Source: Pigoraptor chileana (Eukaryota; Opisthokonta; Filasterea). Taken from it: DNA of 31,662 bases. Position 1 is the first letter of the stretch; each line of letters opens with the position of its first letter. Location: contig CALSCR010001389.1 of NCBI GenBank assembly GCA_943704495.1, forward strand, positions 1-31,662, written 5' to 3'. The position numbers and the translations under genes were made by a program. Positions 20,096-31,598 of this stretch are shown one piece after another. The notes under the pieces are model-generated. The model made no database searches, was not told where the DNA came from, and saw nothing but the letters and a program-made list of their open reading frames with translations.

Positions 20096-20727
20096 CTGGT
20101 CGGGAGGGCCGACCGGCATCAAGACAATGCATCCAGTAAGACAACAGCAGTTTACACGCCGGACTTTCAGTTCTCACATAAAGATTTGATTATCGGAAGG
20201 GGATTGATGGGGGAACATTTAATAACAACGAAGACAGAAACGAAAACACTTCTTTCTTTCGCATACTGTTATCAACCGGGTTTGCCGTAACTGCCCTCAG
20301 ACACTGTGTGGTTCCGGGACCGCCTTCTGACCTCGGGCTAAGAACCACAGTATCTAATTTTCGGGCTACTCAGTGCGGGTGACGGCAACATCAGTTGAGG
20401 CATCATTGCTTTTGGTCGGCAAGAGCCAGCATTTACGCATAATAGTAAGCATTAATGACACTCATAGGAGCACCAATGAACATAGATTGGTGTTCGCCAG
20501 TTCGTCAAAAATAAGAGCAACAACATCCGGACAAATTGTTTTCAGACTGTTTGGCTACTGTGTTGGGGCGCAGCTTGTCTGCTCTTGCTGCAGCTGCACT
20601 GCCGGCAAGGTCCCACAGCTTGAGCAGCTGTCTTCGTTCAAAAAGCGATGCGAGCTAATTGCCTTTGAACGTGCAATTCATGTCAGTGGCTATTCACTCA
20701 TATCGTTCGCGAGTATAGCAGATAAAA
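20096..20727. other. Intergenic region upstream of the PLGRKT-like gene
   Basis: No supported gene. It should include the promoter and leader of the plus-strand gene starting at 20728. One longer frame near 20373-20783 begins without an ATG and has no family resemblance, so it is treated as chance. Confidence 0.4.
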
Positions 20728-21460
20728 ATGGTGAACGCTGCACTCAAGGCGGAGATAGAAGAGGCGAAGATGCTCCACGCTGAGGAGGAGAGGATTGCAT
20801 CCGAGTTCCTACACTGCCGACTGCGTAATATGGGCGTCACGTGTAGCGTTGTGTGTCTCGTCGCATTTGGTATTCCGTTCACTCTCCGAAAAGGTGCGGC
20901 TGTCGTCGGTTCGCCATCTTTTCAAATGCCTGCGAATGCAATGACCTCCTGCCTCTGATTTCCTCATGCTGTAATCTAATCATCTACCGGACGCATCTTT
21001 TCCTTGTTAGGAACATATGGGCCATTGATGGGAACATTTCTGGTTGGGACTCTGCTGGATTACTCGATTGCGCATTTTTATCACTGTGGAGAAGAACGAA
21101 AACAAGTGGTGGCGTTTCACCAGCGGTTGACGGATAGCAAGAAATTTCCGCTTCCGTGGGAGGGACGGGCCGCCTTCAAGCCCCGACCAGCCGAAATCCG
21201 GCAAGTCATGCTTTATCAACTTCATCCATGAGTCATGCATCACTTTTCGCGCCACTGTGTGTGTGTGTGTGTGTGTGTGTTTGTGCGCATCCACGAGCCA
21301 AATGATATACTGAAACGACTGGACTTGCCCATACTAATGCCGGTTGTTCTTACATCTTCCTTATACTTGCAGTCGCCTTCAAGAGCAGGCCGTTGAAGAT
21401 CTTGGTTTGGATCCAGCTCATATGGAGGATGACAGGCAAAACCGGTCGCGTCCAAAATGA
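20728..21460 (+). CDS. Small two-span membrane protein, PLGRKT (DUF2368)-like
   Basis: Three exons (20728-20893, 21011-21200, 21373-21460) give 147 residues, close to the length of vertebrate PLGRKT. The ATG has a strong context (AAAAATGG). An N-terminal charged amphipathic helix (ALKAEIEEAKMLHAEEERI) leads into REFL-like SEFLHCR, then two membrane spans (about 35-53 and 57-81), then a polar tail with a KKFPLPW segment and an acidic end. The order of these elements, the short loop between spans and the Pro-rich tail agree with the plasminogen receptor (KT)/DUF2368 family. The match is by pattern, not by search. Intron 1 is GT-AG. Intron 2 only keeps the frame if it starts CCG|gcaagt, making it a GC-AG intron. 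The subcellular site is unknown, plasma membrane or mitochondrion. Confidence 0.6.
21201..21372 (+). other. GC-AG intron of the PLGRKT-like gene
   Basis: The donor GCAAGT is the consensus of GC-AG introns and the acceptor is CTTGCAG. Only this donor joins exon 2 (phase 2) to the acidic C-terminal exon in frame. The nearby GT in CAA|GTC is in phase 0 and would break the frame. The intron also contains a (TG)n run at 21256-21280. Confidence 0.65.
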
Positions 21461-21584
21461 TGGCGGCGTAATGAACTATTTTATATTTTTAGACATCTGA
21501 ACACAGACCGCAACAATTGATTCTGGTGCTTTGTTTCTTAATAGTATTTATATTGCAATATATTGCACGCGGGAGCTGCGACGC

Positions 21585-22643
21585 TTATTGACGGCCCTTC
21601 ACGAGCGCCTTAACAAAGTTGGCAAAGTACTTGCCCTGGTGCTCTGCGACATCAAGCTCGAGCTTGGACGGCAGGCGGGCTCCAGTGGGGCCAGCGAGTG
21701 TGCCAGCGCCATAAGGAGATCCACCTGTGGTATACGAGCAATGTGCATACAAGTGTGATGTCACAGTTAGCCCTTGCATTACAGAGGGAAAGGCTACACT
21801 GACCATCACATAGCTCATAAAACACAGACAACGACACTCACCGTGGACTTCATCCATGTTGAAGAGGAGAGGGCTCGAGTAGCCTGATTTACAGAAGTGA
21901 AAACACATGAGGGGTTGAGAAGACATGAATTTTGGTTATGTCATTCACGAAGACGAGTGGAAGACTGAAGCACTTACCAATGGGGACGAAAACAAGTCCC
22001 TGGTGCACGAGATAAGGAACGAGCGTGAGCGCCGTCGTCTCCTGGCCACCGGCCTGTGTCGCCGACGAGAAGAAAACACCCGCGGGCTTGCCGACGAGTG
22101 CTCCGCTGCGAAGTTCACAATTAGGTGGGTTGGGGTTAGAAACACATTTAAACTCGCTTTAAGATACAACATTGTGTAACAATTCGTCCGCCAACAACTG
22201 CAACAGTGCCTTTGTTGCCATTCGATCGTACGTACCTCTGCCAGAGGCCACCAGTCGAGTCAAAGAGGGCCTTGACCTGCGCGGGGGCAGTGCCAAAGCG
22301 AGTGGGGAATCCGAAGAGGATGCCGTCGGCTTCCTTCAGTACGTCGGGGGTGGCGATGGGCACGTCCGTCGGCTTGGGAGGAGCGTGCATCTTTCCGAGG
22401 ACCTCATCAGAAAGAGTCTCCTGAACCTGGTAGACCTTGACCTCGACGCCTTCAACGGACGAGGCGCCGATCTTCTCGCTGTCGGCGAGCTGCAATGGAG
22501 GCAAATGTTAAAAAACGAAGCGAATAGATTAAGTGTGAGGCTCGATGGCAACTTGACAAGCGATGTTTAAACACTCCTATGTCGTTACATACCTTCTGGA
22601 TGTGACCGTAGGTCGAGTAGTAGACGATGGCAATCTTAACCAT
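21585..22643 (-). CDS. WrbA/Pst2-type NAD(P)H:quinone oxidoreductase (flavodoxin-like)
   Basis: Five exons (22643-22593, 22489-22236, 22105-21978, 21883-21842, 21724-21585) join with matching phases into 204 residues, the normal family length. [17 protein letters not shown] is the FMN phosphate-binding loop at the N terminus. [48 protein letters not shown] and [10 protein letters not shown] are the family's conserved flavin and active-site segments, in the expected order. The family forms tetramers with FMN and reduces quinones by two electrons, protecting against oxidative stress; fungal homologues are membrane- or eisosome-associated. The start is the only ATG before the flavin loop. It is transcribed away from the eIF3 subunit L gene, across a shared region with a TATA box and repeated motifs. 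Confidence 0.93.
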
Positions 22644-22810
22644 TTTTGCGAGTGTAATAAAGTCAGAGTCAAACGGCGATTTGTTTTTCCTGATACTGCT
22701 GTGATGCAGACGGCTGCTGTAAGGGGCTTTATACTGTTTTGCCCCCTTCGCGTGGGTTTGGGTGGCACTACTGATGCGAGAGTGATGCAGTCGGCCGTGA
22801 TGCAGTCGCC
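22644..22810 (-). promoter_or_regulatory. WrbA-like gene promoter with TATA box and three repeated 9-mers
   Basis: On the minus strand a TATAAAG box at 22733-22727 lies 84-90 nt before the ATG. Three exact copies of GTGATGCAG (minus strand CTGCATCAC) occur at 22701-22709, 22782-22790 and 22797-22805, with a degenerate CTGATGCGA at about 22771. One copy is between the TATA box and the ATG and two are upstream of the box. They are candidate activator sites; the factor is unknown. Confidence 0.5.
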
Positions 22811-23340
22811 CAGCGTCAGTGCGTGCGTGTATTGCGCCAGTGTATTCGCGATGGCTGCGGGGGCGGACACAACTCGACATCCCATTGGTTGGCATTATGA
22901 TCACGTGACCCTACCACCTTCGCGAAACGTCAAGCTGAAAAACCACATATTATGCGAGATCTCGTCACATATAATGCAGCCAATCAAATCACTAGCTCAA
23001 TGTCGGCAATACCATACACACCCCCCTTAGGCCCCCTTAGACACCCCCCTTGGGCCCCCTTAGGCCCCCTTGGGAGTCCACACGGCTCCACCCCGGATTG
23101 ACTGGGCCCATGTGCGTTTCAGAACCGAATGGGTCGGTCACATGCGTGAGGGGCAATGGGAGATGCAGGAAGATGCAGATTGGAGGGCATACTTGCACGG
23201 ACTATACTTCCCCAGAAGCTCTGGGTTATCGAAGACTATTCATAAGCGAAATAGCGAAATAACTTCTCCGCATTTGCGTTTCTGTGTGTGTTTAGTTGAG
23301 TGGATTTGCGTAGGATCCATTTTCGACAGAGCACGCGAAG
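22811..23340. other. Intergenic region upstream of eIF3 subunit L
   Basis: It contains a C-rich imperfect repeat of CCCCCTTAGG/CCCCCTTGGG words at about 23020-23073. Just after it, from about 23094, is a plus-strand open stretch without an ATG whose first 50 codons look protein-like (RFRTEWVGHMREGQWEMQED, then DADWRAYLHGLYFP). It may be a gene or element fragment. No TATA box is evident for the eIF3 gene. Confidence 0.35.
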
Positions 23341-25888
23341 ATGGACGCGGCAGAGGAGTTTGTTGAACAGGAGGCCGATATTTCGGACCTGCCTAACTTT
23401 CGCCAGTATTCGACCGACTTTGATCTCCAGTATCAAGGTGCGTCGCGGGGGGAGATGCGTCTGCGTTGACGGTCCATTGGGCGGCGTTTGTCTAGTTGTC
23501 TACAGCGATGGGCAACCGGGAACTGAGAAGATTGACCTGCGGTTGCATGTTGGCATCGTGGCATCGTTACAACGTGGGCTGTTGGAAGGAGTGATTGCAA
23601 TGGAGTTGGGAAATTGGCAGTGATTTGAACGAGCATCTTGTGGTTATTGTTATTGTTTCTGTCTTGGAAATCGCAGCCAGTTACTATGACCAGCCTCACG
23701 GTGGTCAGGGAGCGCATCACTCGCACCAGGTGCCCGATGTCGTCCGCAACTTCATTCTCTACTTTCACCAGTGCATCTACAACCAGCGTGTTCAGGAAAT
23801 CAACTCCATCTACGAGAACAGGTGCGCAATGAAGGACATGGCTGAAACAATGTTTGAACAAACAGAAGCGGCGATCCTCGGTTCGTGAGCATACGATGAT
23901 TATTGATGGTCTCTTACACCTATTAATTGGTTTGTTTTTCGTGGATCGCGTAGCTGGAACCGCCTGACTGAACGCTACTATGAGAACGGCCCGTGGCCCA
24001 GCGTCCAGACGGTCGCTCCCCTCGTCGACAACGGTACGAGTGCTATGCGTGTTTGCATTTCGGTTGTCGTGGTTTGTGTGCTGACAGGACAACGTTGTGT
24101 TAAAGTTGCCTCTCTCTCTCGTTCCCTTTGGTTGTGTCCTCTATTCTCACTCGTATGGACTTTATTGTTGGCATCATTGTCGAGTCGTTCAGTTGTTTAT
24201 GAGTCTTTTGATCCCAAATTGGTGCATATCTAACAACGTATGTTGTGTTTGGATACTCTGGTGCGTGCAGACCGGCTGTTCCTGACGCTCTACAAGGAGC
24301 TCTATTACCGCCACATTTACTCCAAGCTGCAACCGTCGCTCGAACAGCGTATTGAGTCGTTTGAGAACTACTGCGATCTCTTCGAATACATCATTAGTGG
24401 GTATTGGCGGCTATTATTGGATATGTGTGTTTGTGTGTGCGTGTGTGGAGCGGGGAGCTGTGGCGTGTATGTCTTTGTGACAGCACTCGTGTGGCATTAT
24501 TAGCTGTGAGATTTGTGTGGCTGTCAAGTCGCACTGTGGTTCATTATGGCCAGACCGACACGCTCTTTGTTTTGTTATGTGTCCATTATGCAATGGAGAG
24601 CGAAGCCGAGTACCCCGCCTGTTGCGTGTCACGTGTGCTGTATGTGCTCTGGTAATGCATGGTAGTAGCGTCAATCGTATTCCTCGCTACTCTTCGCTTC
24701 ATATTTTCTCTCTCTCGCTTTGTTGGAATCGATTGAGGCTTTTGAGTGTGGAAGGTTTCTCCTGCTCTCTCTCTTATGGCATCGATGCCATGACAGTAAC
24801 TTGAATCTGTCTAACAACACATACTTTCTCTCTCTTTCTGTCTCTGTGGAGTCCGTGGGCACAACGCCTAAGACACTAACTTGAATCCTACATCTCTCTC
24901 TCGCGCGCTTTCTCTTGGGGAGTCAGCACACCTAAGTCTGTGACTGGAATTCTGCATCTCTCTCTCTGTCTCTCTCTCTCGCTAACCTGCGTTCCGCTGT
25001 TGTGCGTCGAATTGTATGTGCCCATCAAAACAACAGAGTCCCCGCGCGGCCCCGTCGCCCTTGAGTTGCCTAATCAGTGGCTGTGGGATATTATCGACGA
25101 GTTTATTTACCAGTTTCAGAGCTGGTGCATGTACCGCTCCAAGCTGAAGAACAAGAGCGAAGACGAGATGCGCTTCCTTAAGGAGAACAAAGTGGTGCGT
25201 ATGTGTATATGCAGTGCGTGGTGTGGTGTGGCATTACGGACTCTTCCTATGGTTTGAAGGACGCACACGTCTGGTCGGCAGCAGCCCAGCAGTTGTTTAT
25301 TGTTGTTGTTTTTGTTGTTGTTGTGCGTGTTTGGAGGTGCAACTTCATGATGACTTTAATTGCTTCCTCGCTCACATTTCAATAATCTGTGCTCTCTTGT
25401 GTTGTGGGGCTTATTTCTGACTTTTTTTTTTGCCTTCGTCCCTCCTTGGTTGCTCTTTCGTATCTTTGCTGTTGTCATTACCGTGCAGATCTGGGACGTC
25501 CACTCTGTCCTGAACATTCTGCACTCGCTCGTCAACACATCCAAGATCAACGAGCAGCTGGAGGCATACCACGCCGGCCGCGATCCCCTCGCGGTCGCGG
25601 GTGAATTTGGTGCGTCGCCGCTTTACAAGATGCTCGGCTATTTCAGCATTATCGGCCTCTGCCGCCTTCACTGTCTGTTTGGCGACTACCACCAGGCTCT
25701 CAAGATCATGGGAAATATTGACCTCAACAAGAGGGTAAGTTAATTGCGTTATTATGTTTTGCGTGGACAGCAATTTGTCTTGATGTTTGTATTATTAGGG
25801 CGAAGGTCATTTATCATTTTGTGTCCATGACATCGTTATTGGACCATGTTGTTGCGTTCCCTATGTGTTGTGCTGATAAGGGTTTGTG

Positions 25889-25923
<35 letters not shown>

Positions 25924-27840
25924 TTTAAGTGAGTGCGTGACGGCTTTTGCCTGCCCAACATTTCTTCTTCATTCCGTCACAATCACTCACTCTTGTTTCT
26001 GTTTTCGCCTCCCCGGCATGGTGCGTCTCGCTTGCTCTCTCCGTTGGCGGCCATCACAGGGGCTTTATGCACGCGTGCCTGCGTGCCAGATCACAACATA
26101 CTACTATGTTGGATTTGCATATCTCATGCTCCGTCGCTACCAGGACGCCGTGCGTCTGTTCGCCAACATTCTGTTGTTTATCCAGCGGACAAAGCAGTTC
26201 CACACCAAGTCGTACCAGTACGAGCAGGTGGGCGGTTTGTTTGTGTTTGTTGCTGCAAATGTTTGCCTTCTTTTACATGGTATTAGTCAGATGTATACGT
26301 ATTTTTTTGTGTGTATTTTGTATATATATATGTATGTGTGTGTGTGTGTGTGTTATGTTATCGAGATATCTGCTCGTGTGCGTTGTGTGTTTACACTCTG
26401 TAACTTTTTCTTTGTTTGAAGCAATCCCATGTACAAAGTATCGCTCCGAACACCGTGTTTAAGTCCGCGCATTTCTCACTGACATCCCACACTTGTTGAC
26501 TGATGTTATTTGCTTTATTGTTCCATCAGATGATGAAGCGAAATGAGCAGATGTACGCACTGCTCGCCATTGCGGTCACACTCTGCCCCCAACGCATCGA
26601 CGACAACGTCCACCAACAGCTGCGGGAAAAGAAGCTTGAGAAGATGCTCAAGATGCAGCGCGGGTGAGATGGGCAACTGAGTTTGCGTCGCGTGTTGTTT
26701 GTTGTCTGCTGTGTGCTGTGTGTTGAACTTTTTCTTGTTGTGGCTGATTGCGTGCTTTCAAATTCTCAATCAACTCAAGCGTTTTTACATTTATTGCAAG
26801 GTGGCATATGTGTGCGTGCATGTGTTGTTCGCTCAGTTGTGTTGTTTTGTTTTGTGGCTAATTGGTCTTTTTTTGTCGTCCATGTGATTGTTTGTGTACA
26901 TCCTATATACAATGCAGCGACGAGGCTACTTTTGAGGAGTTGTTCAACTCTGCATGCCCTAAGTTCTTGCAGCCGGTGCCCCCGGACTACGACGGCCCCC
27001 GCCTCAACTTTGGCCAGGAGGCGTACAAGCTCCAGGTGAAGCTCTTCCTCTCTGAGGTTCGCCAGCAGGCCCTGCTCCCGACCATCCGCAGCTACCTCAA
27101 GCTCTACACAACTATGCCCACCATCAAGGTGCGTGCGCGCGCATGTCGCCTTTGCTGTCTGCTGTCTGCTTGTTTGGGGATGTGGCTGATGTGCGAGTCC
27201 AGTATCTTGCAGGGCTCTCCCTTCTCCCGGCTGTTTGGTTCCGATATAATGTGTCTCCGCTGTTTCTGTTTTTTGCTTTCTGCTGTTTTGCATCTTCTTC
27301 CGTCGTGTGCATTGTTCTCATCGCATCACTGTTTTGTGTTGATTGTTTATACTTGCAGCTTGCCGAGTTTCTCGACATGGACGACGAGCAGTTCCGCACC
27401 CACCTTCTCTGCTACAAGCACAAGACGCGCAACCTCGTCTGGGCTGAGGGTGCTCCCCTATCTGGCTCGTATGGAACGTCATCGGACGTCGATTTCTTTG
27501 TTGACAGGGTGCGTTGTGTGCGGGTTTGCTGTGTATGCTTGTTTTTTGTCCCCTTCCTTGTATCTGCTGACATATTTGTAAACAATTTTCTGCACTTTCT
27601 TGTGAGATGTCTATGTGGTGCACATCCCTTTGAAAGCGGAAGGCCACTCTCTCACTCTCATTTCCCTTCTTGACACATCCCGCCCGGCCCCCCATCCATC
27701 TTGCATTGTTTTGTTTTGTTTTTGCATGTGTGCAGGACATGATCCACATTTCTGACGCAAAGGTGCCCCGGCGGTACGGCGAGTACTTTGTGAGGCAGAT
27801 CCAGAAGTTTGAGGACATTATCCGCCCCAAGCACAAGTAG
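23341..27840 (+). CDS. EIF3L: Translation initiation factor eIF3 subunit L
   Basis: Eleven exons: 23341-23437, 23677-23821, 23954-24033, 24271-24396, 25037-25194, 25489-25734, 26060-26227, 26530-26663, 26918-27128, 27359-27508, 27736-27840. All phases agree, giving 539 residues against about 560 in animals. The diagnostic family blocks appear in order: [138 protein letters not shown] and VDFFVDRDMIHI. The C-terminal half is the PCI-type domain that holds eIF3 subunits together. It acts in the cytoplasm in 40S ribosome recruitment of mRNA. Intron 4 (24397-25036) is unusually long and repeat-bearing. The ATG context is GAAGATGG. Confidence 0.95.
24792..24990 (+). repeat. Degenerate tandem repeat in eIF3L intron 4
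   Basis: Three diverged units of about 55-80 nt begin at about 24792, 24872 and 24936. Each runs from GACA(C/G)TAACTTGAAT or a variant through CTCTCTCTCTCT tracts; the first two end with GTGGAGTC or GGGGAGTC, then CACA..CCTAA. It is pyrimidine-rich and lies just before the intron's splice acceptor region. Confidence 0.6.
25891..25921 (+). repeat. (GT)15 microsatellite in eIF3L intron 6
   Basis: Fifteen GT units within the intron between the exons ending at 25734 and starting at 26060. A shorter (TG)n run is in the next intron at about 26333-26352. Confidence 0.85.
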
Positions 27841-28620
27841 TGCAATTGTTCCCTTGCCTGCGTTGCTGCCCTTCCGTGCGGTCTGCTCATTCGCTGCTCT
27901 ACAACCTTACTGGGGCCATCGTATCTGTTCTTGAATGACCAATGTGCGATGTGCCATGTGCGATGGGCTAATGCTCGGTTGTTTGCGTCTGCGTCGCGTT
28001 TTTTTCCCCGCGCGCTCTTTATGCTCTGTGCGTGTGTGTGTGTGTGTGTGTTCTTCTCCCTTTTGTCTCGCTCGCGCTCAATAGCGTTCATTTGATCTCT
28101 CTTTCTGTCAAGGCGGTCTCCATTCTGCCCACTACATCCTCTTTCTGAGCGGGAAGAGCTGTGTGTGTGGCATCGGGCCCTTTGCTCTTTTGTTTGCGCC
28201 AGGCGCGTGCCGTGGTCGTTGTATTCTCTGCACTTGAGAAATCAGTGCCTCAATAAGTACTTTTACTGTTGTATTTGACTCATTGTGCCGCCGTGGTGTT
28301 CCGTCGGTTGCACTATACTTAGTTCAGCAGATGGGTGGCAGTGGCGTGATAGTACAGCCATTGGACACTGTTGGGTGCCCTTGTGTGCGGAATTGAGCCG
28401 ATTGTTAATAGTGTGACAGTGTGTGGGTGGTGTCTGCCATGACGGTGACCGACGGAGACGCAACGCAATCCGTCTCAATTTGCGATTTGAATGTCAACGC
28501 GGTAGTACGTAGTGTGGCAACGTCATATCTGTGACGATTGGTGGATTGACACCAGAGGGTCTTGGTAAACCCAGATTGGAACGGACGTGTGGGGATGGTT
28601 TCCTCCATCCGTCCACGAAT
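27841..28620. other. Convergent 3' intergenic region
   Basis: This lies between the stop of the eIF3 subunit L gene (+) and that of the mitochondrial carrier gene (-). It includes a (GT)n run at about 28031-28050 and a CAATAAGT word at 28251. A long open frame antisense to the end of eIF3L crosses into this stretch but has no family resemblance. No gene is seen. Confidence 0.45.
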
Positions 28621-31139
28621 TCATCCGTGCGCCCATCGAGCGACCCTCGACATGGCCTCCTCGTACATTGTCCACGTCATGGCCGACATGAGAGCCCTCC
28701 GCAGCATGCGCGCGGACATGCCTCGCATGAACCCCGCGGCGCCTTCCTCCTGCTCGCCGGTGGTGCAGGCATGGGTGTGGGTGTGGGTGTGGGTGTGGTA
28801 TGTGGTGTGTGGTGCGGGAACGGCAGTGCGAAATGGAAAGGATGATTAAGACAGATTGTAAATAATAGTGAGGGGCGCACAAGACCGGATGTCATGTATT
28901 CCAGTGTCACATTTCAAAACAAGCGCAGACTGGCGGATCAAGGGGGGGAGTGAGCCACAGCCCCACACACACAGCCCACACTTACGCACAGACCACCCGA
29001 GAGAAATACCTACACGGGCAATGCGGGATATGGCTGCAGCGGTCCCAGAATACAGCGCGGGGAACAACTGCATTCGCGTCCGCACAACATCCGGGGGGTG
29101 CGTCACCACAGTCGCCAACAAGCCCGCAGAAAACCCTGTATTGTTAGTAATGGTGCTCTGTACGTTAGTAATGACACAAAAGGGCGAGTACTCGCACTGA
29201 CGCCTTCTCCACAACAAGCACCGCCCATAACCCATTGCTCTCCCCTGCCAAGTGGCAGAAGCAGAGGATCACAACAGCTTGCGCCATACATGCCGCCTAA
29301 CTAGCACAGGCCGCGTGGTGATCCGAAGTGGTAATAATTGGTCAACAAGTCGTATCCATCGCTGCATGTCTCTCACCTGCCGCCATATTACGTGCAGCAA
29401 CGGGCATTGCGGCCAACATTGTTCCTGTACAGACAAACAAACATAAAAAAGCATCCCAAATGTCATTGTGCTGAGGTACGTGGATGCGCTTGTGCACAGG
29501 ATAGAACAGCGAAAGGGAAGCGAGGAGGCGTCGATATCATAAGAAATCATATCCCAGAACCCTGCCTGGTGTGCAGACAGTGATCAAGTGATGCACTCAC
29601 CCTCCGTTTCAAACAGCCCCTTCAACTCCTCGTACGATGCATAGTATATTCCAGAGAAGGGCGCATCCCGAAGTGCAGTTGCAAAAAAACCCCTGTAGAA
29701 GCCTGCGCACGGCACGGAACACACACACATCTGAGCTGGTTGCTTTGGGTATTAATAAATGCATTATGGTGGCAGTGCCTCCATGCCCACCTGCAATGCC
29801 TTCTTGTGCGAACAGACGCCGCATTGCATCGTGCATGCCAGTATACGAGAAAAGCCCACTCTGCAGACAAGTATAAGGCATCGCATCATCGCACCATAAA
29901 CAGTCACATAATAAAAAATAAACACATACTCAAGGCCCCTGCATTATACTATAATCGGTTAACTCCATTGTCGCACAACAGCGACAACAACAACGGTGTC
30001 GAAATGCAAGGCATCACTGAGTTCCAGAAGCACACGGATGAGGAGGAGAAGGAGGATATCGCACCTCAAAACGAGTCTTCAGGACTGTGAACGGAAGCGT
30101 AAGGCCGACGACCCACACGCGAGCAAGACCACCCGCCGCGACGAGCTCCGACCGAGAGAGACGGGGGTCATCCTGCCAAGCGATGCCCATTCAATCCACA
30201 TCCACTTATAATTCAATATGCAATATGCGGTCCACGAAAATAGGCTCACACATCCCTCGTGCGTAAATACTGCCACATACACACCTTGATGGCTAAAGAT
30301 TGAGCAGACATTCTATGCAATCTGCCACAACACAGGATCAGCTCAAATGCACACCACAAAACCACATATCTTGCAATGCTGGTGAATCACAAACCTGGTG
30401 CGATGAAAGGCCCGTAATTGCTCGTTTGGTAAGGTCCAGGCTGTAGAAATAGATGCCGACACCAGGCACCGTGCGGTAGAGCGTGGGGAGTGTGCCGCGC
30501 CACAGCCCCACCGCACCCTCCTTCCCAACTACGCTGCCGAATGTGCGCAGCAAGCCACTGCGAAAGAGATCAAAGTTTACTGGATAAGAGGCTGAACTAT
30601 TTATCCTCTCCTCGCACGGGAAATAGAATGCGAGATCCTCGTGAAGAACAAATGTATAAATCAGTTATCAGATCCACTTGAAAGTGCGACCAACTGGATG
30701 AAAGACCAAACTCGTAACCGGTTCACTGAAAGACACAAGAGGGCGACGTATGTGATTGTAGTAATGCAGCACACACACACACACACCATACCATCCCCCT
30801 TTTAAAAAAGGAGACTGCCGAATGGTATGGACATCCACTTTGCGTGCGAGGCCAGATGACACCCACCGACCACTTGCATTATCTCCGCGCTGCATCCTCG
30901 TTTTAACGACATCAAAGGGTTGCAGAAGAATGGACGACACAAAAGCGCTGTGGTGTCCTCAAACCGAAGAATCACGCAGAAAGGTTCAGTATTTGTACAA
31001 TAGGAGCAAGCAACAGAATCCGTCGTCGTCCGAGGAGAGATGAATGTATTGAGCACTCGCTCAATAATTCTCACCTCATTCCTCCGGCAAATATATGCAC
31101 CGTCCCCGGTGGTGTATCGCGCTTTCCAAGAGTTGACAT
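28621..31139 (-). CDS. SLC25A38: Mitochondrial carrier, SLC25A38/Hem25-type (glycine transport for haem synthesis)
   Basis: Nine exons: 31139-31075, 30947-30867, 30557-30395, 30172-30065, 29860-29791, 29702-29601, 29424-29377, 29135-29014, 28749-28621. Phases agree, giving 295 residues. The three carrier repeats show their signature motifs: QPFDVVKTRMQ (31-41), LPFTVLKTRFE (129-139) and HPPDVVRTRMQ (225-235). The second motif has Thr in place of the usual Asp/Glu, which is typical of the SLC25A38 subfamily. Other family blocks are GLWRGTLPTLYRTVPGVGIY, FYRGFFATALRDAPFSGIYY and GFMRGMSARMLRRALMSAMTW. The protein spans the inner mitochondrial membrane six times and is believed to import glycine for 5-aminolevulinate synthesis. 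The ATG at 31139 has A at -3. Donor gtaggt after exon 8 (CGT|gtaggt) is chosen because only it keeps IAREEGAAGF in frame. Confidence 0.92.
28773..28796. repeat. (GGGTGT)4 hexanucleotide repeat in the last carrier intron
   Basis: Four exact GGGTGT units on the plus strand, followed by related GT-rich sequence. On the carrier sense strand this is a C/A-rich tract about 25 nt before the acceptor of the final exon. Four G-triplets with 3-nt loops could form a G-quadruplex on the plus strand. Confidence 0.8.
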
Positions 31140-31598
31140 GTTGCCTGGCTTGTGCGGCGGGACCGAGCATGATGAGTGATGCAGTGATTTAAAACAGGTG
31201 CCGTTATTACGGAGTTATGCATGGCTCATCATCCCGGCTCCTTCAACGCCGCGCAAGATACCCACTCCAATGGAATCAATGTCGTCATGTCAGGATGCGG
31301 TCATCAGTAGTAGTGTGAGATGCCCGTGGATCAGGCCGAGGAATCTCCGCTGAACTCGTCATGCGAGTACACTGAGACGGCCCAACCGGCGCAGCGTCGG
31401 AATCACAACCGTGGCTGAGGGTTACTGCTGAGCCGCGGTCAGTTAGGGCTGTCAAGATCTGTGTGTATTTTCAATAAAGATAAATATTCGCTCTCCATAA
31501 ACTAGCACGTACAAAGAAACGCGAGAAGAGAAGGAAAAACGCTGCGCTGCACGCGATGGCTGCTGCACGCGATTGCTGCTGCTGATCACCCGTTTGAA
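31140..31598. other. Intergenic region upstream of the carrier gene
   Basis: This should contain the promoter of the minus-strand carrier gene and the 3' flank of the minus-strand gene entering from the right edge. A plus-strand AATAAA at 31473-31478 is on the wrong strand for that gene. CTGCACGCGAT occurs twice near 31552 and 31563 (GCTGCACGCGAT units). No gene is seen. Confidence 0.4.

Noticed and set aside
27318-28091. A 257-codon minus-strand open frame.
   Set aside because: It overlaps the last eIF3 subunit L exons in antisense and runs into intergenic DNA; composition is Arg/His/Thr-rich and no family is seen.
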